Assembly: GCA_023512255.1 (NCBI GenBank)
Contig: JAILZY010000026.1
Span: forward strand, 1 to 42,632
Origin: a bacterium
Lineage (GTDB): Bacteria; SZUA-182; DTGQ01
Direction of reading: 5' to 3'
DNA length: 42,632 nt
The position numbers were made by a program, and so were the translations under genes. A model generated the notes under the pieces. That model saw only the letters and a program-made list of their open reading frames with translations, did not search any database and was not told where the DNA came from. This document shows positions 25,626-34,690 of this stretch, piece after piece (position 1 is the first letter of the stretch; each line of letters begins with the position of its first letter).

Positions 25626-25794
25626 AGATCATACCTCATCATTTAAGCCGCGAGTGGCAAGGTAGCATAAAATTACCGAAAGGTCATAAAATTTATTATT
25701 CTTCATAATCCAAGGGAGAACTTCTCTTCAGAAAAATTACCCGTCCCCAAAAGCCCGCTTTTCCCTCATCTCTCACTGTATTATTAAGCCGATT

Positions 25795-25830
25795 AGCCGC
25801 TTGAAGGTACGGCTCTAGCCGCTATTTTTT
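25795..25830 (+). promoter_or_regulatory. Hairpin with T-run in the divergent region before the subtilase
   Basis: AGCCG/CGGCT (25795-25814) is followed by a further partly complementary segment and TTTTTT ending at 25830. On the + strand this resembles an attenuator or terminator about 140 bases before the protease start. The rest of 25626-25967 shows no gene. Confidence 0.4.
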
Positions 25831-25967
25831 CACAATAGAGCCCCTGGCATTAACTATGCTTACCCATATGAGGAAGCAAGAAGTAGGGCTATTCCTAACC
25901 GTAGGATATAGTTTATAACTTCACAGTTGTTCTCAAAAAAATATACAATTTGAGAGAAAAATTAAAC

Positions 25968-27866
25968 ATGATCAAAGCTCGTTTGTCAAACAGAAATTGT
26001 CTAGCTAGAGTATCGAAATTCGTTTTTTCGCTTCTTTTGATATGTTCTCTCAGTTTTTATCCAGCAAAGGGTGAGTCGGCTTTTCTGCCGCCTGCCGCAC
26101 CGCCAGCTGGGATAGTTGTAGCCAATTTTCCCTCCCTCGATCTTGGCCAGTTTGCTCCCAATGAAGTTATCTTTAGAGTCAGACCGGGAGCCAATCAGGC
26201 CCAGGTCAGCAGGCTTTTGTCAAGCTATGGGATCAGAGGGGCTGAGGGAAGTATCCGAGCTGGGTTCCAGCGGGCAGTACTTGCGAGCAATAATGCCCTT
26301 GAGGTTGCCGCCCTGTTGAGCCGCGATCCGACGATCGAATATGCAGAGCCCAATTACCTGGCTAGGGCGGAATTGTTGCCAAATGATCCCTACTATAAAT
26401 ATCAATGGCATTTTCGGATGATCAATATGGAATTGGCCTGGGATCTGTCAACTGGGGCAAATGTTATTGTGGCTGTGGTCGACACCGGCGTAGCCTTTGA
26501 AAATAATGGAATTTTTGCCCAAGCACCTGATCTTGCCGGCACTCGCTTTGCTCCAGGTTGGGATTTTGTCAATGACGATGCCTATCCAGATGATGATAAT
26601 GGACACGGCACCCATATGGCCGGAACAATTGCCCAGACGACCAATAATCTCTTGGGAGTGGCTGGAGTAGCTCATGGATGTACCATCATGCCGGTCAAGG
26701 TGCTAGACAGTGCCAGCAACGGATTGTTCAGCGATATCGCCGACGGAATTTATTATGCGGTCAACAATGGAGCCAAAATCATCAATATCAGTTTCGGCAC
26801 CTATACTGCTTCGGTAACTCTTGAGAATGCAATTGCTTATGCCTACCAGAACGGAGTGAGTGTCATCACCTCGGCGGGAAATAATGCCACAAGCATTCCT
26901 CACTACCCATCATCATATCCCACCTGCGTGTGTGTCAGTGCGGTTCGATATGACCGGACCCGTCCGTTTTATTCTAACTATGGCCCGGATATTGATGTTT
27001 GCGCTCCGGGGGGTGATCTTTCCGTTGATCAAAACCTCGATGGCTACCAAGATGGCATCTGTCAGCAAACCCATAACGGAAAGATCTACTACCAGTTCAA
27101 TTATGCCCTCTACCAGGGAACCTCATGCGCGGCAGCCCATACTTCGGGTGTGGCTGCTCTGGTTCAATCCGTAGCCGCAAATACCTTAAGTCCTGACGCC
27201 CTGAAAACCCTGCTTGAGACCACAGCCGTGGACCTTGGCCCTGTGGGCTGGGATCAAGACTTTGGCTGGGGGCTGATCGATGCTCTAGCTGCGGTTCAGG
27301 CTGCTCTACCTCCACCTGCGGCAGCAGCAGTAGCAGGCGCTCTTCTGCCCTGGCCACTAGCGGCAGATCCTTTCTTGAATCCAGGGCTAGTAGTTACTCA
27401 GAATCCAGCGCTAGTGGCTACTCAGCCATATTCCCCGGCTCCGTTATTCAGCCTTGGGCTGATAGATCTTGCCCTGGGTGAATTAGCTAACTCTCTTATC
27501 TGGTCAGAAATTTTAAACCTTTCTTCTCTGGCTGGAGGAGGTTCAAAGACTAGAACACTATCAACTTTGGCTATCTCAGGATCACCTTTGGCCATCTCAG
27601 GCAGCAGCCTGCCGCTCGCCATGATGCGGATGAAGGATCCCCTGACGGCGGTGCAGGGTTTGGCCTGGCAGCCTGCTGAAAGTCCTCTTCAGCAGCAGAT
27701 ATGGCTTTTTAGGCCGCAGAATCAGGGATTGGCCTGGGAAAATCCCCTGGTCAGTCAACTATCCCTGGTTGTTAATCCTTTATCGTTGCTGATAAGTCCA
27801 CTATCAATTTTAGGAAATCCGGTATCAGTGATCCAGTTTCCCTCGTATTCATATACCGGATCTTAA
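25968..27866 (+). CDS. Exported subtilisin-family (S8) serine protease with low-complexity tail
   Basis: From ATG 25968 (632 residues) the protein has a signal peptide (about 12-37) and an N-terminal prodomain (about 60-135) of the fervidolysin/I9 type ('NEVIFRVRPGANQAQVSRLL', 'EYAEPNYL'). The S8 catalytic domain (about 145-455) follows, with Asp172 in 'VVDTGV', His213 in 'GHGTHMAG', oxyanion Asn305 in 'SAGNN' and Ser386 in 'GTSCAAAHTSG'. The triad is complete, so an active secreted endopeptidase is expected. The last 170 residues are a non-catalytic Leu/Pro/Ala/Ser-rich tail with short repeats ('NPALVATQ', 'PLAISGS'), possibly for surface attachment. TTG 25950 is an alternative start. A strong Shine-Dalgarno sequence just after the stop has no associated start codon. 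Confidence 0.93.
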   Translation: MIKARLSNRNCLARVSKFVFSLLLICSLSFYPAKGESAFLPPAAPPAGIVVANFPSLDLGQFAPNEVIFRVRPGANQAQVSRLLSSYGIRGAEGSIRAGFQRAVLASNNALEVAALLSRDPTIEYAEPNYLARAELLPNDPYYKYQWHFRMINMELAWDLSTGANVIVAVVDTGVAFENNGIFAQAPDLAGTRFAPGWDFVNDDAYPDDDNGHGTHMAGTIAQTTNNLLGVAGVAHGCTIMPVKVLDSASNGLFSDIADGIYYAVNNGAKIINISFGTYTASVTLENAIAYAYQNGVSVITSAGNNATSIPHYPSSYPTCVCVSAVRYDRTRPFYSNYGPDIDVCAPGGDLSVDQNLDGYQDGICQQTHNGKIYYQFNYALYQGTSCAAAHTSGVAALVQSVAANTLSPDALKTLLETTAVDLGPVGWDQDFGWGLIDALAAVQAALPPPAAAAVAGALLPWPLAADPFLNPGLVVTQNPALVATQPYSPAPLFSLGLIDLALGELANSLIWSEILNLSSLAGGGSKTRTLSTLAISGSPLAISGSSLPLAMMRMKDPLTAVQGLAWQPAESPLQQQIWLFRPQNQGLAWENPLVSQLSLVVNPLSLLISPLSILGNPVSVIQFPSYSYTGS

Positions 27867-27872
27867 ATAAAA

Positions 27873-27962
27873 AAGGAGGTGATAATACATCTTACTTAAA
27901 TTTTTTCAACCGGTGATTATACCTTGGGGGCATCTTGCGCCTGCAAGGCAGAAAAATCACCT
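27873..27962 (+). promoter_or_regulatory. Leader with orphan Shine-Dalgarno and competing GGTGAT/ATCACC pairings
   Basis: A perfect 11-base complement to the 16S rRNA 3' end, AAGGAGGTGAT (27873-27883), follows the protease stop with no ATG, GTG or TTG at usable distance. GGTGATT (27912-27918) can pair with AATCACC (27955-27961), enclosing CCTTG/CAAGG and CTGC/GCAG stems. The first AGGTGAT (27877-27883) could pair with the same ATCACCT instead. This could be a two-state leader of the GLYG gene; the role is inferred. Confidence 0.45.
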
Positions 27963-28013
27963 AACATTCATCGCAAGGTTGGGGGAGAAGATAAGTGGAA
28001 GGAGTAAAAATTT

Positions 28014-28748
28014 ATGCGTTTTTCTAGGGTTAGGGTAGTAATTGCAGTTTCTGTCTTGTTATTTGCTCTGATTGGTTCTTCGGCGAATAAAGCAGATGCT
28101 TATTATGGTTTGGGCGGCTTGTATGGTTATGGTGGTCTTTACGGCGGACTCTACGGCGGGCTCTATGGTGGCCTCTACGGGATGTATGGCGGGCTCTACG
28201 GCGGATACGGACTCTACGGCGGCCTCTACGGTGGACTCTATGGCGGATACGGACTCTATGGTGGCCTCTATGGTGGACTCTACGGCATGTATGGTGGGCT
28301 CTATGGCCTTGGCGGACTCTATGGCGGCCTCTACGGCATGTACGGCGGGCTCTATGGCCTTGGCGGACTCTATGGCCTGGGCGGTCTGAGATATGGCCTG
28401 GCCGAGCAGGCTGGGACCTGGCAAGGCCTCTGGTCTTCAGGGCTTGTCTCTGGGCCGATGACCCTAAACCTGGTTCAGGATCCGCTCCTTGGTACCCTAT
28501 CCGGTTATGTACAACTGTTGGGTAATCCCACCCTGGGCAGCCTGGTGAGTGTTACTGGATCTGTGCTCAATAACCAGATCATCCTCTCCGGCTCAGGTAT
28601 CGGCCTCGGTACCATGACCTTCACTATTGATATCGTCGGTACCATGACCTCTACTACCACCATGACCGGAACCTATACCTTGACTAACAGCACTTCGCTG
28701 GTAGAAACCGGAAGTTTCAATCTCAGTCTGCTGACTCCGGTTATCTAA
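28014..28748 (+). CDS. Exported Gly-Leu-Tyr-Gly repeat protein 1
   Basis: This 244-residue protein has a signal peptide (about 1-29, ending 'NKADA'). Residues 31 to about 127 consist almost only of Gly, Leu, Tyr and a few Met in units such as GGLYG, GMYGG and GYGLYGG. From about 131 a different beta-rich domain follows ('EQAGTWQGLWSSG', 'PMTLNLVQDPLLGTLSGY', 'TTMTGTYTL'). This domain recurs in the next gene. Aromatic Gly repeats are known in structural proteins such as silks, cuticle and eggshell proteins, so an extracellular fibre or matrix role is inferred. GGAAGGAG sits about 9 bases upstream of ATG 28014. No family is recognised; gene reality is strongly supported by frame-specific repeats. 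Confidence 0.85.
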   Translation: MRFSRVRVVIAVSVLLFALIGSSANKADAYYGLGGLYGYGGLYGGLYGGLYGGLYGMYGGLYGGYGLYGGLYGGLYGGYGLYGGLYGGLYGMYGGLYGLGGLYGGLYGMYGGLYGLGGLYGLGGLRYGLAEQAGTWQGLWSSGLVSGPMTLNLVQDPLLGTLSGYVQLLGNPTLGSLVSVTGSVLNNQIILSGSGIGLGTMTFTIDIVGTMTSTTTMTGTYTLTNSTSLVETGSFNLSLLTPVI

Positions 28749-28847
28749 ATGATAAGGGAATTCTAGCTAGTGCTTATAAAACAGGCGCTGGCTGATTCCG
28801 GTTATCCAAGAGGTATCATAAATGAGCTGATTTTTCAGAATGTTCGA

Positions 28848-28889
28848 GAGGGTAGCCAGCAGGAATTAATGCTGCTTGGCTACCCCCTC
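28848..28889 (+). terminator. Strong hairpin after GLYG gene 1
   Basis: GAGGGTAGCCAGCA (28848-28861) pairs with TGCTGCTTGGCTACCCCCTC (28870-28889), with bulges. It lies about 100 bases after the stop; a T-rich region follows from about 28910. It likely ends the GLYG-1 transcript. A 67-codon ORF crossing it is rejected. Confidence 0.65.
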
Positions 28890-29067
28890 CTCAAATTACC
28901 GTATTATGCGTTTGTTTATTTATTTTATGTATGTATTTCGTGCTATGGGTTTATTTGTGTATTTATTGATTGAATAGTCAATTTGTTATGCTCACTGGGT
29001 GGTCCTGGTAGCAAGAATAAATTGTGGATCGTGTGTGTTTTACGGTTCAAAGAAGGGAAAGTGTGTG

Positions 29068-30432
29068 ATGAAAGAAGATCTTGGAAAGTTGTGGTTAATA
29101 AAAGCCTGCCTATCGTATCTGTTGATATTCTGCCTGATTATCGCTCTCTCCCGGCCAACTGAAGGATACTTCAGCACCTCAAGCGGACTGTTAGGCAGTA
29201 CCATCTACAGTGGCGCCAGCAACTTATACAACAATAGTCTCTATACCGGCAGCGGCTTAAGTGGCTTATCCAGCGGATTGGGCGGTATGTATGGGTTAGG
29301 CGGCTTATATGGCAGTCTTTACGGTAGCAGTCTGTACGGCGGCCTCTACGGCAGCAGCCTATATGGTTATGGCGGTCTGGGAAGAATGTATGGTTTAGGT
29401 GGACTATACGGCTTGGGCGGACTCTATGGCAGCAGCTTATACGGCAGCAGCCTGTATGGAGGACTCTATGGCAGCAGCCTCTACGGCGGCATGTTTGGCC
29501 TGGGTGGCCTATATGGCGGCATGTTTGGCCTGGGCGGTATGTACAGCGGCCTGCTCGGGCTGGGTGGCTTAGGCGGACTCTATGGCAGCAGCCTCTACGG
29601 CGGCACCTATGGTGCTCTGGGTGGCCTGAGCAGTCTGGGAGGACTCGGCGGACTCTACGGCCTTGGTGGCATGTATGGAGGTCTAGGCATGATGGGGATG
29701 ACGAATCCTCTGCTGGCTGGCCTGGGTGGGCTTACGCCAACGACCACCACGACCACCACTACGGCCCCAGCTCCGGCAGCTCCCACTGCGGCAATTTCTG
29801 CCGAGCAGTTTGCCGGCTCATGGACTGGCACCTGGTATCTTGGTTTCCTGTTTGCTGATATGACCCTGACCCTGGTTGAAGATCCTCTGACTGGATTCCT
29901 CAGCGGAACAGCCACGCTCTTTGGAAATGCAGCTATCCCAACTCCGGTTACGGTCTATGGTACCTCAACTCCATACTCGGTTACGCTAAGCGGGATTAAT
30001 GCTACTGGCACCTATGCCCTCCAGATCAGCGGAACCCTGACCAGTCCGACCACCATGACCGGGACCTGGAGTATTGTCAGCGTATCCACCGGTCTGCCGG
30101 TAAAAACGCTGGGAGTTACTCAGACAGGAACCTTTGATCTCACCCTGACGGTCTTCCCAACGGTCGCCGCTCCTGTTGTCGCTCCAGCACCAATAGTGAC
30201 GCCTACCGTGGTCGCTGCGCCGATTGCTCCTACCGTGGTCGCTCCGGTTGTGCCTACGATTGTTGCGCCGCCAGTTGTACCTACGGTGGTGGCTGCTCCT
30301 GTTGTTGCTCCAACACCGGTAGTTACGCCTACTGTGGTCGCCGCGCCGATTGCTCCTACCGTGGTTGCGCCTACAGCTACCGCGGTGCCGGCTGTCGTCT
30401 CTGGCTTGCTTCCCTTCGTTCCCTTTATCTAG
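29068..30432 (+). CDS. Exported Gly-Leu-Tyr-Gly repeat protein 2
   Basis: From ATG 29068 (454 residues) the protein has a signal peptide (about 8-33, ending near 'TEGYF'). A long Gly/Leu/Tyr/Ser/Met repeat region follows (about 65-220, units GGLYGSSLYG and GGMFGLGG), then a Thr linker (about 225-235). The beta-rich domain shared with GLYG protein 1 is at about 246-365 ('EQFAGSWTGTWYLG', 'DMTLTLVEDPLTGFLSG', 'TTMTGTW'). A tail of Val/Ala/Pro repeats (about 366-445, VVAAPIAPTVVAP) ends hydrophobic. The tail resembles cell-wall-spanning or surface-exposed Pro/Ala stalks. GTG 28999 gives a longer frame but lacks a site; GAAGGGA upstream of ATG 29068 fits. The pair is clearly a tandem duplicate that diverged in repeat type. 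Confidence 0.86.
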   Translation: MKEDLGKLWLIKACLSYLLIFCLIIALSRPTEGYFSTSSGLLGSTIYSGASNLYNNSLYTGSGLSGLSSGLGGMYGLGGLYGSLYGSSLYGGLYGSSLYGYGGLGRMYGLGGLYGLGGLYGSSLYGSSLYGGLYGSSLYGGMFGLGGLYGGMFGLGGMYSGLLGLGGLGGLYGSSLYGGTYGALGGLSSLGGLGGLYGLGGMYGGLGMMGMTNPLLAGLGGLTPTTTTTTTTAPAPAAPTAAISAEQFAGSWTGTWYLGFLFADMTLTLVEDPLTGFLSGTATLFGNAAIPTPVTVYGTSTPYSVTLSGINATGTYALQISGTLTSPTTMTGTWSIVSVSTGLPVKTLGVTQTGTFDLTLTVFPTVAAPVVAPAPIVTPTVVAAPIAPTVVAPVVPTIVAPPVVPTVVAAPVVAPTPVVTPTVVAAPIAPTVVAPTATAVPAVVSGLLPFVPFI

Positions 30433-30504
30433 CTAGGAGCGATAAGAAAATTATTTTGAGAAAAATTTTATCTCCTAGATTCAACCGATTGCTTGCTCAA
30501 ACAA

Positions 30505-30532
30505 AAGGGCAGCCTGAACATAGGCTGCCCTT
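30505..30532 (+). terminator. Hairpin terminator after GLYG gene 2
   Basis: AAGGGCAGCCT, 6-base loop, AGGCTGCCCTT is a perfect 11-bp stem 72 bases after the stop. The U-tract is weak. A second small stem, CCCTTC/GAAGGG, is at 30703-30719. No gene is supported in 30433-30809. Confidence 0.7.
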
Positions 30533-30809
30533 CATACTCCCTCACCCCTCTAGCTAATTTTGGCGAATCTAAGCAGCTCCTCAGCGCAACTGTTCAATAA
30601 CCTACCACCCCTTGAGCGGAAAAGCACACTTTATTTCTCTATTTCTCTCCCCAAAAGGGAAAAGGCCGTATTTTTTTTCTGTCTAAAATACCTTCCTGTC
30701 CACCCTTCACCCCGAAGGGATTCCCCTGGTACAGAATATGCTTTGATCTTAAAGAAAAGCTCATAGTCATTGATGTTATCTCATATGAAGGGAAGAGGAG
30801 TGGCTCATT

Positions 30810-33752
30810 ATGGTTCAATGCTTTCGCCTGTTTGCTTTCCTAACTACCTTGCTACCTGTATTGATTTTCGCTTGGGGAGTGATTTTGTGGGATAATCCTG
30901 CCTATGCTCTATTTCAAACCAGACAACAAGGGGAGCGAAATTTAGCTACTGGCAATTATTCAAGCCGCAAGGAGAATGTTCAAAAAGTGTCTATAAAGGA
31001 GCTGCGGAAAGATGCCTCCTGGACCTCATTTCTCTCGCGCAATGGAGAAGGATGGAATGTCCTTCAGGATCAAGCGACCCATTATCTGCGGGTCGAAGCC
31101 ACAGATTCCTCACCGAGAACTCAACGAAAGCTGAGCAGGCAGACTGTAGCAACGCAAGCGGATGATCTGGCCGAAGAAGCGAAAAAATTCATTAGGGAGA
31201 ATGAGGCGATCTTTAAGGTAAGTTGGCAGGATTTTCGGCTGGAGAAAGTTCACCAGCGTGTAGGAATATGGTATGTCAGGTTCAGCCAATATGCTCAGTC
31301 AATCCCTGTCTACGGCGGGAATCTGACTTTGCGGTATAGTAGCTCAGGTGATCTTCTCGGCTTTAGGGGAAATATCTATTCGGGGATAACCATTGAGCCC
31401 CACTCATCTTTGGATAGTCAAACCGCTATAGAGATTATAGCCAAAAGCCTTGGCCTTTCTCCTGATTCCATAACGTGCAGCCAATCGCGGCTCGTTATTT
31501 ATCCTTTTTTCGTAGAGGAGGGCAGTGAGTCAAACTCATACCTATTGTGCTGGGAAATCGAGACCACATCTCCCCAGCAGATCAGAGGGTGGAGATACTT
31601 TATCGATGCTCAGAAGGGGGAAATTATTGAAAGCTACGATCAAGCACGCTATGTGGTTTCAGGAAAAGTTCAAGGGCAGATCTTCCCTAAATATCCTGGT
31701 AAAATGATCACGGTTCCATTTCCCAATTTAAAGGTCATGCTCGCTGATAAAACATCTCCCCTTATGTATAAGAATCTCGACCAGGATCCAGGCTGGTACG
31801 GAACTTCCCTGTTTCGCTGGGAATACGGTACCCCCCTGGTAAGCTATCCCGGGACAGAGGAGGCAGACCCTGAAGCAGGCCATAGCGGATCGGCTTTCTA
31901 TGGCTATAATCTTCGCGGCAGCTACTACGAAAACCTCCCCAAGCGGGAATACCTAACCACAAAGCCAATCGCTCTGCCGCAGCAAAGTGATGGCAAACAG
32001 ATAGTGCTAAGATTCTGGCGGTGGCTTGGGGTCGAAGGATCTGGTTCAGATGAGGCTGATATCGAAATCAGCACCCTGCCCGGCAACTGGCAGGTAATCT
32101 GGTCAAATCCGAAATATCCGATCTTTGATGGAGAGTGGAAATTGATCTTCTACGATCTTTCTCCTTACCTGAGTGCTAATCAAAGTACCCTTTCTATCCG
32201 CTGGGGCATGGGGCCTACCAACAGCTTTTATAATTATTGCGGATGGAATCTCGATGATATCGGCATCTTTCGTGCTGTTCAGGGAATAACCAATGAGAGC
32301 GGAAATTTCACCTTTTCAAATGAGGCAGAGAATAATATCCTCGACCTCAGCCTTCAGGGAACCTATTTCCAGATCAAGAACCAAAAGGGTGAGGGGCTGG
32401 TCTATACCAATGGCCATATCAGCCGAAATAGCACCATAACCATTACCCTAAAAGCCACAGGCGACTACAATCCCTTAACAGATACCGGAACTATCAGTGC
32501 CTCTGATGATATTGACGAGCTGAACGCCTACTATCACGCTAACCACCTCATTGAATACCTTAAAACCCTAGATCCTAACTTTCCCGAAAATAAGGCTCTC
32601 TTCCCCGTCTCAATTACGGTACATAATACTGCCGAAAGCACCAAATCCTACTGGCGTAATGGTGACGGTATCTACCTTGGGGAAGGGGATAAGATTGAAT
32701 ATCAGGATTTTGCTCAATATTCGGATATCATTTACCATGAAGTGACTCATGCCGTAACAGACAGCATCTATGAGAGCAGCCCATCGTCCAATCCCGTTCG
32801 TTTTACTCAGTTCGATGCCATGCATGAGGCGTTTTCCGATTACTGGGCCTGCACCATCAATGATGATTCCCAGGTGGCCGATGGCGGCTTCTGGAGTCAA
32901 GGAGCTTTGCGAGACTTGGAAAATGATCTACACTACCGGCTCAATTATGGAAAAGAGCTTTATGAAAGCAGCCTCATTCTGTCAGGGGCCATGTGGAACC
33001 TTCGGAAAGAGCTTCGCCGCCGCTACGGCGAACAAGGGATCGTCATAGCCAATACCCTCTTTCTGTTAGCTACCTATGCAGAGCCAGTCACCTACCTTGA
33101 TTTTCTCCTTGATGTTCTGGCGGTCGATGAAGTTAAATATAATCGGGCCTATCGAGATCTGATCAAAGATAGCTTTGGCCGCAAAGGCATAGCTGAGCCT
33201 CCCGCCAGACCAACCTCAATCGTAGTCTCGGTTGACCGCTCCACTATCAAACTAAGCTGGGAAAAGGTTGCCGAAGCTAGCGGATATAACCTCTATTATG
33301 ATATTTCCTCGATCAGAGCCTTACAATCTGAAAGCCGCTACACCCCAGGTGGAATTCCCGGCAGCGGCGGCACAGGCGGAGGCGGTGATGGTGGAGGCAT
33401 GGACAATACCGGCGGCGGATGGGGAGGCAGCGGCAGTGATATGAATAACGGAACCTCAGGCGGAAGTAACGGAAGCAGCAGCTCGGTCAAAAATCTGGCC
33501 AACAAGATCAATGTCGGGAATGTAACCTCCTATACCCTAACTAACCTACAGAATAATACTACCTATCGGCTTCTGCTGACCGCATACAATAATTATGACG
33601 TTGAAAGCTCACCCTCGCAGGATATTTACGCTACCATAGTAGACCCAAATAGTAACAAGCCTACATATATTTATGTCCCTACGCCTGTTTCGAGCGGCTC
33701 TTCCAGCAAATCAAAAACATGCTTCATAATGACCCTGGGCAGATGGTTTTAA
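30810..33752 (+). CDS. Large exported gluzincin metalloprotease with nested beta domains and FN3
   Basis: This 980-residue protein has a signal peptide (about 5-35). An FTP/PepSY-type propeptide (about 85-275, 'IPVYGGNLTLRYSSSGDLLGF') follows. A beta-sandwich module opens 'VVSGKVQGQI' near 285 and resumes 'ITNESGNFTF' near 495; a jelly-roll-like domain (about 327-487, 'DPGWYG', 'GWNLDDIGIF') is inserted in it. The catalytic domain (about 520-795) has H643-E644-x-x-H647 in 'YHEVTHAVTD' and third ligand candidate Glu673 in 'MHEAFSDYW', as in M4/M36 gluzincins. An FN3 domain (about 797-940) is split by a Gly/Ser-rich insert (about 846-891). The last residues 'KTCFIMTLGRWF' resemble a CFI-box C-terminal motif (CFIATAAYG), altered and short. 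An active, zymogenic secreted protease is expected. Confidence 0.88.
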   Translation: MVQCFRLFAFLTTLLPVLIFAWGVILWDNPAYALFQTRQQGERNLATGNYSSRKENVQKVSIKELRKDASWTSFLSRNGEGWNVLQDQATHYLRVEATDSSPRTQRKLSRQTVATQADDLAEEAKKFIRENEAIFKVSWQDFRLEKVHQRVGIWYVRFSQYAQSIPVYGGNLTLRYSSSGDLLGFRGNIYSGITIEPHSSLDSQTAIEIIAKSLGLSPDSITCSQSRLVIYPFFVEEGSESNSYLLCWEIETTSPQQIRGWRYFIDAQKGEIIESYDQARYVVSGKVQGQIFPKYPGKMITVPFPNLKVMLADKTSPLMYKNLDQDPGWYGTSLFRWEYGTPLVSYPGTEEADPEAGHSGSAFYGYNLRGSYYENLPKREYLTTKPIALPQQSDGKQIVLRFWRWLGVEGSGSDEADIEISTLPGNWQVIWSNPKYPIFDGEWKLIFYDLSPYLSANQSTLSIRWGMGPTNSFYNYCGWNLDDIGIFRAVQGITNESGNFTFSNEAENNILDLSLQGTYFQIKNQKGEGLVYTNGHISRNSTITITLKATGDYNPLTDTGTISASDDIDELNAYYHANHLIEYLKTLDPNFPENKALFPVSITVHNTAESTKSYWRNGDGIYLGEGDKIEYQDFAQYSDIIYHEVTHAVTDSIYESSPSSNPVRFTQFDAMHEAFSDYWACTINDDSQVADGGFWSQGALRDLENDLHYRLNYGKELYESSLILSGAMWNLRKELRRRYGEQGIVIANTLFLLATYAEPVTYLDFLLDVLAVDEVKYNRAYRDLIKDSFGRKGIAEPPARPTSIVVSVDRSTIKLSWEKVAEASGYNLYYDISSIRALQSESRYTPGGIPGSGGTGGGGDGGGMDNTGGGWGGSGSDMNNGTSGGSNGSSSSVKNLANKINVGNVTSYTLTNLQNNTTYRLLLTAYNNYDVESSPSQDIYATIVDPNSNKPTYIYVPTPVSSGSSSKSKTCFIMTLGRWF

Positions 33753-33779
33753 GGGGGGAGTCTCGAGGAAAAGAGGGTT

Positions 33780-34670
33780 TTATGGAGATAACAGAATGCC
33801 TGACAGGCGATCTACCTCGGTGAGATGTTCCTTTAACTTGCGAAGAGAATCAATCAGGCTATGAGATTTGTAGGGTAAACCACTCATTTGAGCCAGCCCC
33901 TTCATCATCTCGGAACGTAACAATTTTCTGAGACCGAGCTTTGGCTCACAGGCATAGGTTGAATAACCTAACTGATGGCACATCAGGTCAGATATGGAAA
34001 GTAAGCTAATCCAGCATTGGTTATCTCTTGCCAGCTCAGGGTGGTGGTGATAGAGAACCATATCGATCAACTGATTGGGGAATTTCCATTTTTTCAGCAA
34101 CCTGCCAGCTAAGAGAGCATGATCAAAACCAAATATTTTCCGCTCTGCGGCCTCCATGCTAATAGATGTCTCTTCAACCAGCTCCAACACCCTGGCAAAC
34201 TGTTCTGGAAAATAGCGGTCCATCAAAACCTTGCCGATGTCATGGATCAATCCCCCCACAAATAGTTCCGCTATAAGTCCTCGGCTCTTCACTACCAAGC
34301 TACCCAATATCCTAGTTCCCAGCCCGCAAAGCAGAGAATGGTTCCAGGATCGCAACCGATTGTAGTAGACGCCCCCCCTTCGCAGGTACACAGAGTCAAA
34401 GACAGACATGGCCATAGCTATGGCCCGAACTTCTTCAAAGCCGAGAACTACGATAGCCCGATCAATACTCTTTACCTGCTGAACAAGCTGATAAAAGGAT
34501 GAATTAGCCATTTTCAAGATCTTGGTAGCCAGCGACTGGTCGGAATAGATGACCTGGGCCAAATCCTTAACCGAGCTTTTTTCAGAAGAGGTAATCCGCA
34601 GAATCTCTCCCAAAACCGTCGGGATAGTAGGAATATCTTCAATCCTGGCCACGGCCTCATCAAGCGTCAT
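33780..34670 (-). CDS. HDOD-domain signalling protein
   Basis: This 296-residue cytoplasmic protein is an HDOD domain over most of its length ('IEDIPTIPTVLGEILRITSS', 'DQSLATKILKMANSSFY', 'LGFEEVRAIAM', 'GGLIHDIGKVLMDRYFP', 'YHHHPELA'). HDOD proteins are HD-GYP relatives, often lacking phosphodiesterase activity, that act as scaffolds in signalling. Here an HD-like pair (HD in 'IHDIG') and later His residues remain, so metal binding is possible. The gene begins 20 bases after the NtrC-type regulator stop on the same strand, so the two form an operon and probably one pathway. Confidence 0.9.
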   Translation of the reverse strand: MTLDEAVARIEDIPTIPTVLGEILRITSSEKSSVKDLAQVIYSDQSLATKILKMANSSFYQLVQQVKSIDRAIVVLGFEEVRAIAMAMSVFDSVYLRRGGVYYNRLRSWNHSLLCGLGTRILGSLVVKSRGLIAELFVGGLIHDIGKVLMDRYFPEQFARVLELVEETSISMEAAERKIFGFDHALLAGRLLKKWKFPNQLIDMVLYHHHPELARDNQCWISLLSISDLMCHQLGYSTYACEPKLGLRKLLRSEMMKGLAQMSGLPYKSHSLIDSLRKLKEHLTEVDRLSGILLSP

Positions 34671-34690
34671 TTTAATCTCATCCTGTCGTT

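Noticed and set aside
27912-27940. Possible sigma-54 promoter before GLYG gene 1
   Set aside because: The GG and TTGC elements are one base short of the required GG-N10-GC spacing. Similar near-misses elsewhere in the island also fail.
28059-28424. Minus-strand and alternate + strand repeat ORFs over the GLYG gene
   Set aside because: The repeat keeps all frames open, but only the frame with a signal peptide, a ribosome site and the shared C-terminal domain is credible.
28770-28973. 67-codon ORF after GLYG gene 1
   Set aside because: It contains a strong hairpin that is better explained as a terminator; it has no Shine-Dalgarno sequence and a GTG start.
30560-30766. 68-codon ORF between GLYG gene 2 and the metalloprotease
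   Set aside because: No ribosome site, domain or coding character was seen; the region follows a terminator.
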